A model generated the notes under the pieces. It was not told the DNA's origin. It worked only from the letters and a program-made list of their open reading frames with translations, and searched no databases. Source: JAWLCG01 sp041687295 (lineage in GTDB: Bacteria; Planctomycetota; Phycisphaerae; SM23-33; FEN-1343). From it: a DNA stretch of 18,090 nucleotides. How positions within the stretch are numbered: position 1 is the first letter of the stretch; the number at the start of each line of letters is the position of its first letter. Both the position numbers and the translations under genes were made by a program. Location of the stretch: assembly GCA_041687295.1 (NCBI GenBank), contig JAWLCG010000059.1, positions 1 to 18,090 on the forward strand, given 5' to 3'. Below are positions 12,213 through 18,090 of this stretch, piece by piece.

Positions 12213-13571
12213 ATGACGAGCGACTATGACGTAATCGTGGCCGGCGGCGGGATGGGCGGCCTGGCAGCGGCGGTGTCGGCGGCGCGGGGCGGGGCGCGGA
12301 CGCTGCTGATCGACCGCGCGGGCTGGCTGGGCGGCATGGGCATCACGGGCGCGACGGGGCTGCACAGCTTCTTCAACGTCTTCGACGCCTGCCCGGGGGC
12401 CGAGCGGATGCGCGTGGCCGGCGGGGTCGCCCAGGAGCTCGTCGACCGCTGCACGGCCAATGGCGGCGGGCTGGGGCACGTCCGCATGGAGCGCGGGGGC
12501 GACTTCGTGAGCATGCTCACGCCGGTCGAGCCGGAGGTGTTCAAGAGCGTCGCGTTCGCCCTGTGCCGCGAGGCCGGCGTCGAGCTGCTGCTGCACACCG
12601 TGCTCGACGAGGTGCAGGCCGACGGCGGGCACGTCGAGGGCGTCACGGTCTGGAACAAGGCCGGCCGATCCACGCTGCGGGCCCGCCAGTACATCGACGC
12701 CACCGGCGACGGCGACCTGGCCGCCTACGCAGGGGCCGACTGGCAGGGCTTCGGGCCCGGCGACGCGGGGGCGTACCCGGCCGGCTTCACCTTCCGCCTG
12801 GTCAACGTGGACCTGGGTGCCCTCGAGGCCGACCTGACGGCTCGCGGCCTGGCCACGCAGCTCGCCCACGCCGTCAAGCCCCACACGACGGGGCCCGACC
12901 TGGTCCGCCTCGGCATCGACATGCGGGGCCTTACGTCCCAAACCGGAACCGACGCCTGGCCGGGCTACTTCCTGGCCTGCTCGCTGCGCCCGCGGGAGCT
13001 GACATACGTCAACTGCCTCAACTACGGGCCCAATGACGGGCTGGACCCAGCCGCGCTGACCGAGGCCGAGATCGACCTCCGCGGGCGGATGCTGGAGCTG
13101 ACCGAGCTGTTCCGCCGCCACCTCGCAGGCTGTGAGGGCTGCTACGCCGCGGGCCCCGCGCCCTCAGCCGGCCAGCGCCGGGGCCGGGCCATCCGCTGCC
13201 GCTACGAACTGACGCAGGAGGATTGCACCGAGGGCCGCGGGTTCGACGACGCGATCGGCTGCTTCGGCTTCATCGACAACGGGCGCTACTTCGTCCGCGA
13301 CGCCGGGGCGTACGGCCTCCCCTACCGCGCCCTGCAGCCGACGGGGCTGGACAACGTCCTGATCGCCGGGCGGATGATGACCGTCGACACCGTCGCCCAC
13401 AACAGCACCCGCAACACCGTCTGCTGCCTGGTCGCCGGACAGGCCGCCGGCACCGCCGCCGCCATGGCCGTGCGGGCGGGCGTCGCCCCCGCCCAGCTCG
13501 ACGTCGAGGCCCTGCGGCGAAGTCTGGCCGAGGCGGGCGCCCTTCTGGCCCCCGAGCCCGACCCCCTGTAG
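12213..13571 (+). CDS. FAD-dependent oxidoreductase (FAD_oxidored family)
   Basis: The 452-residue flavoprotein begins DYDVIVAGGGMGGLAAAVSA, a Rossmann GxGxxG site, followed by an acidic strand end (LLIDRAGWLGGMGITG). It has a second dinucleotide-fold motif, YIDATGDGDLAAYAGA. The C-terminal LDNVLIAGRMMTVDTVAH and NTVCCLVAGQAAGTAAAMAV close the FAD site. This layout fits FAD-dependent oxidoreductases of the PF12831 type. Substrates for most members are unknown, and none is suggested here. The ATG at 12213 has an AGGAG site 7 nt upstream. No signal peptide is present. It follows the eboE-like gene by 223 bp containing a family B palindrome, so membership of the same operon is uncertain. A role in oxidising the Ebo product is only a guess. 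Confidence 0.85.
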   Translation: MTSDYDVIVAGGGMGGLAAAVSAARGGARTLLIDRAGWLGGMGITGATGLHSFFNVFDACPGAERMRVAGGVAQELVDRCTANGGGLGHVRMERGGDFVSMLTPVEPEVFKSVAFALCREAGVELLLHTVLDEVQADGGHVEGVTVWNKAGRSTLRARQYIDATGDGDLAAYAGADWQGFGPGDAGAYPAGFTFRLVNVDLGALEADLTARGLATQLAHAVKPHTTGPDLVRLGIDMRGLTSQTGTDAWPGYFLACSLRPRELTYVNCLNYGPNDGLDPAALTEAEIDLRGRMLELTELFRRHLAGCEGCYAAGPAPSAGQRRGRAIRCRYELTQEDCTEGRGFDDAIGCFGFIDNGRYFVRDAGAYGLPYRALQPTGLDNVLIAGRMMTVDTVAHNSTRNTVCCLVAGQAAGTAAAMAVRAGVAPAQLDVEALRRSLAEAGALLAPEPDPL

Positions 13572-13624
13572 GCCAATCGGCGTTGCGCGAGCGAGTGGCT
13601 CGCCTTTGGGGCGGCGGCGCGCTT

Positions 13625-13661
13625 CGAGCCAGAGCGGCGACGCTGTCGCCGCACTCCACAC
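13625..13661. repeat. Dispersed repeat, family A (single arm)
   Basis: GAGCCAGAGCGGCGAC, loop, GTCGCCGCACTCCACA is the right-hand hairpin with one substitution. The left arm is not recognisable. It is followed by a degenerate family D hairpin around 13685-13723. Confidence 0.75.
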
Positions 13662-13712
13662 TGCACGGCCGCGCCGGCCGTCAGCGTGGTAGCCGCCCGT
13701 CTCGCTGCGCGG

Positions 13713-13741
13713 TTGCGGCCACGCCTGCTTCGTGGCACAAT
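13713..13741 (+). promoter_or_regulatory. Promoter-like -35/-10 pair for mntP
   Basis: TTGCGG (13713-13718) and CACAAT (13736-13741) are separated by 17 nt, and the -10 lies 40 bp before the mntP start. No manganese (yybP-ykoY) riboswitch fits in this short leader. Confidence 0.45.
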
Positions 13742-13780
13742 GCCCGGCCCGGGCGGGGGCGGCGACAGGAGTGCAGCGGA

Positions 13781-14344
13781 ATGAGTCTGTGGGTGATACT
13801 GGGTCTGGCGCTGGCGCTGGCGATGGACGCCTTCGCCGTCTCCATCGCCGTGGGCGTGAGCCTGCCCGAGCTGACGCGGCGGCACGTGTTTCGCCTGGCG
13901 TGGCACTTCGGGCTCTTCCAGGCCCTGATGCCCATCCTCGGCTGGCTGGCCGGGCAGGCCCTGGCCGACTCGATCGCCGGCTGGGACCACTGGATCGCCT
14001 TCGGCCTGCTGACGGCCATCGGCGGCAAGATGATCTACGAGAGCTTCGTTCTGGAGGAGCACGAGAAGCAGGCCCGCGGCGACCCGACCAAGGGCCTTAC
14101 GCTGATCACCCTCTCGGTCGCCACCAGCCTGGACGCGCTGGCCGTCGGCCTGACGATGGCCCTGCTGGACGTGTCGGTCTGGCTGGCGGCGGTTATCATC
14201 GGCCTGGTCGCCGGCGGCCTGACGGTGGTGGGCATCCGCTTCGGGCACCGCTTCGGCCACCACCTCGAACGCTGGGCCGAGGTCCTCGGTGGGCTGGTCC
14301 TGATCGCCATCGGCCTGAACATCCTCCTCCGCCACCTGTTCTGA
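13781..14344 (+). CDS. mntP: Manganese efflux pump MntP
   Basis: This small inner-membrane exporter removes excess Mn(II). The 187-residue product has six predicted membrane segments arranged as two related halves, each with the conserved acidic motif: AMDAFAVSIAVG (14-25, Asp16) and TSLDALAVGL (115-124, Asp118). A short charged loop, EEHEKQARGDPTKG (102-115 region), joins the halves. The length matches MntP from other bacteria. The ATG at 13781 is chosen from the AGGAG site at 13767-13771, the start of the first membrane helix and family length; the longer open frame upstream is a shadow of the oxidoreductase. It appears to be a single-gene unit with its own promoter-like pair. Its stop codon abuts an AT-rich repeat. 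Confidence 0.93.
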   Translation: MSLWVILGLALALAMDAFAVSIAVGVSLPELTRRHVFRLAWHFGLFQALMPILGWLAGQALADSIAGWDHWIAFGLLTAIGGKMIYESFVLEEHEKQARGDPTKGLTLITLSVATSLDALAVGLTMALLDVSVWLAAVIIGLVAGGLTVVGIRFGHRFGHHLERWAEVLGGLVLIAIGLNILLRHLF

Positions 14345-14381
14345 TTTTCGATTCTTGGTTTCTGATTTGTGATTTTTGATC
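14343..14381. repeat. GATTTTCGATT-type AT-rich repeat, copy 2
   Basis: This is a run of GATT-containing units (GATTTTCGATTCTTGG, then TCTGATTTGTGATTTTTGAT) that begins inside the mntP stop codon. It is related to 7212-7249. It is AT-rich compared with its surroundings. Confidence 0.6.
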
Positions 14382-14422
14382 GGCACAGGCCGCCCCCCCC
14401 CTTCCCGCGCCCTTTCTCCAAG

Positions 14423-14461
14423 CCCACGGATGGAGCCGACGCAGTCGGCGCAATCCGTGGG
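14423..14461. repeat. Nested palindrome related to family B
   Basis: The outer stem CCCACGGAT (14423-14431) pairs with ATCCGTGGG (14453-14461). Within it GCCGAC (14435-14440) pairs with GTCGGC (14444-14449). The outer stem resembles family B, with an inserted hairpin instead of the 4-nt loop. Confidence 0.65.
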
Positions 14462-14574
14462 GGTCCTGGTGGGGCTGCCCGACGCCGATCCCCCTCGCCC
14501 TCTCTCACCGAAAGCGCCGCCGCTCGCTTCGCTCGAATGGAGCCTGCAGACTACCGCCGGGCCCCGCGGAACCC

Positions 14575-14580
14575 TACAAT
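14575..14580 (+). promoter_or_regulatory. Possible -10 element before the aminotransferase gene
   Basis: TACAAT lies 50 bp before the ATG, inside CCCTACAATG, as before the eboF-like gene at the same distance. No matching -35 was found. Confidence 0.3.
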
Positions 14581-14629
14581 GTCCGCCGAACCCGCGGCCC
14601 CGCGCCGCCTGCCAAAGGAGACCTGTACG

Positions 14630-15739
14630 ATGACCACCGTCGCCGAGATCCAGCCGCGTCTGCTGATGGGCCCCGGGCCCTCTGACGTGCACCCCCGCGT
14701 GCTGGCCGCCCTGGCCCATCCGACCATCGGCCACCTCGACCCGCAGTTCCTGACGATCCTCAACGAGATCCGCGAGAGGCTCCAGGCCGTCTTCCGCACC
14801 CGCAACAACCTCACGCTGGCCGTCAGCGGCACCGGCTCGGCCGGCATGGAGACCTGCGTGGTCAACCTCGTCGAGCCCGGCGACACCGTGCTGATCTGCA
14901 TCGCCGGCGTCTTCGGCCAGCGGATGAAGGACGTCGCCGAGCGGGCCGGCGCCAAGGTCGTCACCGTCGAGGTCCCCTGGGGCCAGGTCATCGGCGCCGA
15001 GCAGGTCCGCGACGCCCTCAAGGCCCACGGGCCGGTCAAGCTGGTCGGCATCGTCCACGCCGAAACCTCCACCGGCGCCGCCCAGCCCATCGAGCCCATC
15101 AGCCAGGTCGTCCACGAGGCCGGCGCCCTGCTGCTGGTCGACACCGTCACCAGCCTGGCCGGCATGAACGTCGACGTCGACGGCTGGGCCATCGACGCCT
15201 GCTACAGCGGCACGCAGAAGTGCCTCTCCTGCCCGCCCGGCCTGGCGCCGGTCACCTTCAGCCCCGCCGCTGAGAAGGTCATCGCCGACCGCACCACCAA
15301 GGTCCAGAGCTGGTACCTGGACATGAACATGGTCCGCCAGTACTGGGGCTCGGAGCGGCTGTACCACCACACGGCCCCGATCAACATGAACTACGCCCTG
15401 CACGAGGCCCTGGCGATCGTGCTGGAGGAGGGTCTCGAGGCCCGCTTCGCCCGCCACGCGGCCGTGCACGCGCGGCTCAAGGCCGGCCTGGCCGAGATGG
15501 GCGTGAAGTACCTCGCCGACCCGGCCCACCAGCTGCCGATGCTCAACGCGGTGGCCGCCCCCGACGGCGTCGATGAGGCGGCCGTCCGCAAACGGCTGCT
15601 GACGGAGTTCGCCATCGAGTTCGGCGGCGGCCTGGGCGCGTTCAAGGGCAAGGCCTGGCGCATCGGCCTGATGGGCGAAAGCGCCACCGACACCCACGTC
15701 GATGCCGCCCTGGCCGCCCTGCAGGCGATCCTGGCGTAG
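14630..15739 (+). CDS. Class V aminotransferase, alanine/serine-glyoxylate type
   Basis: This PLP enzyme is of the alanine-glyoxylate / serine-glyoxylate / serine-pyruvate aminotransferase group. The 369-residue product has the N-terminal LLMGPGPSDVHPRVL (11-25), the cofactor-phosphate loop SGTGSAGME (66-74), ETSTGAAQPI (145-154), Asp171 in LLLVDTVTSLAG, and the Schiff-base Lys197 in YSGTQKCLSCPPGLAP (192-207). RIGLMGES near the C-terminus supplies the substrate-carboxylate Arg typical of the family. The ATG has AAAGGAG 9 nt upstream. The exact amino donor cannot be read from sequence. It may serve glyoxylate detoxification, glycine/serine exchange or photorespiration-like salvage. It is convergent with the lipoprotein gene and has no obvious operon partner. 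Confidence 0.9.
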   Translation: MTTVAEIQPRLLMGPGPSDVHPRVLAALAHPTIGHLDPQFLTILNEIRERLQAVFRTRNNLTLAVSGTGSAGMETCVVNLVEPGDTVLICIAGVFGQRMKDVAERAGAKVVTVEVPWGQVIGAEQVRDALKAHGPVKLVGIVHAETSTGAAQPIEPISQVVHEAGALLLVDTVTSLAGMNVDVDGWAIDACYSGTQKCLSCPPGLAPVTFSPAAEKVIADRTTKVQSWYLDMNMVRQYWGSERLYHHTAPINMNYALHEALAIVLEEGLEARFARHAAVHARLKAGLAEMGVKYLADPAHQLPMLNAVAAPDGVDEAAVRKRLLTEFAIEFGGGLGAFKGKAWRIGLMGESATDTHVDAALAALQAILA

Positions 15740-16044
15740 GGGCAATCGCCCAGTTCCCGGCGCAGGCCCGGGGCTCTGAAGGGGCGTCAGTGCCGCACCG
15801 TGGCGCATTGGCGTCTCTTTGGGGCTCAGGCGCAAAAGGGCCGGCTCCGCCGGCTGGGGCGTTTGGCCATCGGACGTGTGGGTGCGTTGGGCCGCGGTGG
15901 GAATGGCCCGCCCCGATGCCCACCGAAGCCATTCCGTAGGCTTGGGCCTAGCCTGGCCTGCGGGAGGACGGTGGCACCAATGCGACGCGGGCGTGTCGGC
16001 TGGGAGGCCGGCACGCCCGCGGGGCGTTTGGGCGGGATTGTCGC
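15740..16044. other. Convergent intergenic region with repeat and hairpin
   Basis: There is no gene here. The region holds a decayed family B copy (about 15868-15960) and a 12-bp stem, GGGCGTGTCGGC (15989-16000) with GCCGGCACGCCC (16007-16018), with one wobble pair and a 6-nt loop. The stem lies between converging genes and could serve both as a 3' barrier, though neither side has a U-tract. Confidence 0.6.
15868..15960. repeat. Dispersed palindrome, family B, copy 5 (decayed)
   Basis: The flanking sequence CATCGGACGTG and GGCCCGCCCCGATGCCCA matches copy 3. The inner arms GCCCACCGAA (15918-15927) and TTCCGTAGGC (15932-15941) carry two uncompensated mismatches, so this copy has lost part of its stem. 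Confidence 0.7.
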
Positions 16045-17034
16045 CTACTGGGCGGCCGGCGGCGGGACGGTGGTCAGCTCATAGATCCGCCGCTGGGCCA
16101 GGGAGCGCTGGGCGTTGTCCAGCACGTCGTGCCGCAGGGCCTGGCGGTAGAGCTCCAGGGCCCGGCTGCGGTTGTTCAGGCGGAAGTCGGCGACGGTGGC
16201 GGCTCGGTAGCGGGCGGGCAGCTGGATGGTCTCGTCCCACTGCCAGGCCCGCTCGTACCAAAGGGCCGCGCGGTAGTACTGGTCGAAGAAGCGGCGGTAG
16301 ATCTCGCCGATGTGGTAGGCGGCCTCGGGGATGCGGGTGCTGCTGGGGTAGTCCTGGACGAGCTGGACGAACAGCTCGAGGGCGCGGCGCTGCTTGTTGT
16401 AGTCGACGATGCCCGGCAGGACGCTGCCCTCGCGGTAGAGCTGGCGGGCCTGGGCGAAGAGCCGCTCGGCCTCGGGCACGACGGCCGTGGGGCGCAGGGT
16501 CTCGGCGGGCACCTCGGCCTCGAGGAAGTACTGGTAGGCGCGGACGGGGTCGAAGCGGCCTCGAATGTTCTGGACCAGCCGGGCCTTGAGCGGGTAGCCC
16601 TGCTCGGTGTAGTAGGCCCGCAGGGCGTCCAGCGTGTCAAGGTAGTGCTGGCGACTGGCGAGGACGGACTCGACGAGCGTGGACTCGCCGACGCGGCTGA
16701 GGTCGGGCCCGGCGGCGGGATCGGCCGGCTCGATGTCGACGAAGTCGAACGTGCGCGCCCGCTCGATGTTGGCCAACTCGGTGGCGGTCCACTGCTTCTT
16801 GGCGTAGGCGCCCGTGCGGTCGTAGTAGGCCTGCAGCACCTGCAGACGGTGGTCGTACTCGGCCTCGGCGTTCTCGAACTCCTGGGCGAGGCGGGCCTCC
16901 TCGGGCTGCAGGGGGATCAGCCCGGTGACCACTTCGCCCCCGCTGGTCCTCGGCGGGGTGGGGGGCACGTCACAGCCGGCCGCCAGCATCAGCCCGGCCA
17001 GCGCCAGCAGCAGCATCGTCACGCGGATATTCAT
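16045..17034 (-). CDS. Lipoprotein with TPR-like repeats
   Basis: This 329-residue product has a lipoprotein signal peptide: MNIRVTMLLLALAG followed by LMLAAGC, with Cys21 the acylation site. A Pro-rich linker follows. The rest is mostly helical, rich in Tyr, Arg and Ala. Towards the C-terminus, ALELFVQLVQDYPSSTRIPE with AAYHIGEIYRRF, then ALELYRQALR, look like tetratricopeptide units. The overall plan recalls BamD/YbgF-type envelope lipoproteins, but the family is not established. The start was set at ATG 17034: the AGGAG site is 9 nt from it but only 3 nt from the ATG at 17040. The longer open frame to 17148 would put a Gly/Pro-rich stretch before the signal. It lies 107 bp downstream of ispD on the same strand and may share its transcript. 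Confidence 0.75.
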   Translation of the reverse strand: MNIRVTMLLLALAGLMLAAGCDVPPTPPRTSGGEVVTGLIPLQPEEARLAQEFENAEAEYDHRLQVLQAYYDRTGAYAKKQWTATELANIERARTFDFVDIEPADPAAGPDLSRVGESTLVESVLASRQHYLDTLDALRAYYTEQGYPLKARLVQNIRGRFDPVRAYQYFLEAEVPAETLRPTAVVPEAERLFAQARQLYREGSVLPGIVDYNKQRRALELFVQLVQDYPSSTRIPEAAYHIGEIYRRFFDQYYRAALWYERAWQWDETIQLPARYRAATVADFRLNNRSRALELYRQALRHDVLDNAQRSLAQRRIYELTTVPPPAAQ

Positions 17035-17141
17035 GGCCATTGACTCCTGCGGTAGCCGTCCCGACGGCTCAGGGCGCGGGGGCGATCCGTCGCCGCCGCC
17101 TGCCGCCGTGGGGCCCATCATACGCTCGCGAGCCCCCGATG

Positions 17142-17948
17142 TCACCACTGCGCTTCGTCAAAGGCCCCGCCCGCCCGGCGGCGCGGCTCGGGCAGCGTGC
17201 CCAGCACGGCCGAGGCGAAGGCGAGGTCCTCCGGCGTGGTAATCTTGATGTTCCGCGCGTCGCCGGGCACGACGGCCACCGCCTCGCCGAGGGCCTCGAC
17301 CAGGGCCGCGTCGTCGGTCGCCACGCCGGCCGCCTCGGCGTACGCCCGCTCCAGCAGGGCCCGGGCGAAGACCTGGGGCGTCTGGGCCTCCCACAGGGCC
17401 TCGCGGGGGCGCGTCGCCTCGATCCGCCACCGCCGGGGCTTGGGCTTGGGCCGTGGGGCGTCCTCGCCGAAGAGGCGGCGGGCCAGGTCGTCCTCGTCCG
17501 CCGGCTCGGCCTCGGCCTGCACCACGCGCTTGATCGTGCCATGAATGGGCCGGGCCAGGATCGCCGCCCCGGTCCGCTGGGCCTCGGCGAAGACTGCGTC
17601 GATCCACACCGCGCTCACGCAGGGGCGAACCGCGTCGTGCACGGCCACGAAGTCGGCCTCGTCGCTCAGCTGCGCCAGCGCGTTGCGGACGCTGTCGGTC
17701 CGCTCGACGCCGCCGGCGACCACCGTGACGCCCATGAAACCCAGTTTCGGGGCGTACCGCTCAGCGATCACCTGCCGGTCGGCCTCGCTGACCACCAGCA
17801 GCGTCTGCACCACGTCCTCGCGGTTGACGAACTGCTCGAGGGTCTTGATGAACACCGGCTGACCGGCCAGCCGCTCGAAGATCTTGTTCTGCGGGCCGCC
17901 GAACCGCTTGCCCTGCCCGGCCGCCGGGACGATGACGCTGACTTTCAT
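17142..17948 (-). CDS. ispD: 2-C-methyl-D-erythritol 4-phosphate cytidylyltransferase
   Basis: This is the third enzyme of the MEP isoprenoid pathway. It joins CTP and MEP to give CDP-methylerythritol. Signatures are the CTP loop VPAAGQGKRFGG (7-18) with NK (21-22), VHDAVRPCVS (103-112), IHGTIKRV (135-142), WEAQTPQVF (186-194), TDD (211-213) and ARNIKITTPEDL (231-242). The product has 268 residues, longer than the usual 225-240. The extra length is an acidic then Pro/Lys/Arg-rich insertion (about 143-183) between IKRV and LWEAQTPQ, plus a short C-terminal extension. The catalytic motifs are intact. The ATG at 17948 is fixed by the conserved N-terminus; only a weak ribosome site precedes it. 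There is no ispF fusion. Confidence 0.93.
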   Translation of the reverse strand: MKVSVIVPAAGQGKRFGGPQNKIFERLAGQPVFIKTLEQFVNREDVVQTLLVVSEADRQVIAERYAPKLGFMGVTVVAGGVERTDSVRNALAQLSDEADFVAVHDAVRPCVSAVWIDAVFAEAQRTGAAILARPIHGTIKRVVQAEAEPADEDDLARRLFGEDAPRPKPKPRRWRIEATRPREALWEAQTPQVFARALLERAYAEAAGVATDDAALVEALGEAVAVVPGDARNIKITTPEDLAFASAVLGTLPEPRRRAGGAFDEAQW

Positions 17949-17991
17949 GCTGGACTGCTCTCGAACGGGGGAAGACGCGGGAGATTTTTGT

Positions 17992-18066
17992 GGTTCTCAT
18001 CCCAAGAAGTTGAGGAAAAGGAATGGGGGCCAGCCCCCAAACCCCCGGGATTTATCGCTTTAGGCC
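17992..18066. repeat. Left-end copy of the MITE-like element
   Basis: About 65 bp are nearly identical to 6811-6880. The copy begins GGTTCTCATCCCAAGAAGTT, has a GGGGGC/GCCCCC hairpin and ends GGGATTTATCGCTTTAGGCC. That end is closer to the right arm of the 6811-7107 element than to its left arm. The DNA then diverges, and the window ends before any second arm could be seen. Confidence 0.8.
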
Positions 18067-18090
18067 CCCCGGCAGGGATGATACACTCCA

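Noticed and set aside
13572..13780. Manganese (yybP-ykoY) riboswitch before mntP
   Set aside because: The leader after the promoter-like pair is only about 35 nt, and the rest is repeat sequence without the riboswitch core.
13322..15835. 837-codon minus-strand open frame
   Set aside because: It spans the antisense of the oxidoreductase 3' end, mntP and the aminotransferase, all of which have clear family motifs.
16045..17148. Longer lipoprotein start at 17148 or the ATG at 17040
   Set aside because: The long frame overlaps the ispD 3' end and puts a Gly/Pro-rich stretch before the signal peptide. The ATG at 17040 is too close to the AGGAG site.

Overview
The window is high-GC bacterial DNA with very GC-rich third codon positions. 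It carries short, tightly packed or overlapping genes separated by gaps full of palindromic repeats. An ECF sigma factor is paired with a membrane anti-sigma protein that ends in an H-X9-DG-like pseudopilin domain. With the Ebo-type genes and the dense intergenic repeats, this points to a planctomycete, perhaps Phycisphaerae. That placement is inference from gene content; no rRNA or tRNA gene was seen.

Left part (1-4184, all minus strand): an ECF sigma factor overlaps its anti-sigma/pseudopilin partner by 8 nt. After a repeat-filled gap comes an unrecognised single-pass membrane protein, coupled by an ATGA overlap to aroB (3-dehydroquinate synthase, shikimate pathway). A good -35/-10 pair precedes the sigma gene. 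Centre-left (4636-6474, plus): a heparinase II/III-family polysaccharide lyase with its own promoter-like pair, divergent from the sigma gene.

Middle (6475-8044): no established gene. It holds a nest of different dispersed palindromes and a 297-bp inverted-repeat element flanked by imperfect 8-bp direct repeats (MITE-like). These are followed by a 600-650 bp stretch that ends in a textbook intrinsic terminator. That stretch could be a structured RNA, a small-protein gene, or both, and I could not assign it to a known family.

Centre-right (8045-11989, plus): eboF-like phosphodiesterase, eboD-like sugar-phosphate cyclase (8-nt overlap) and, after 305 bp of repeats, eboE-like TIM-barrel protein. 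This is a reduced and reordered ebo cluster; eboA, eboB and eboC are not in the window. Downstream are an FAD-dependent oxidoreductase, the manganese exporter mntP and a class V alanine/serine-glyoxylate aminotransferase. Converging from the right (minus) are ispD (isoprenoid MEP pathway, with an acidic/Pro-rich insertion) and a TPR-like lipoprotein.

The most notable points are the reduced ebo cluster, the sigma/pseudopilin anti-sigma pair, the terminated orphan transcription unit at 7290-7934, and at least six families of dispersed palindromic repeats. Some copies carry compensatory base changes that preserve their stems.
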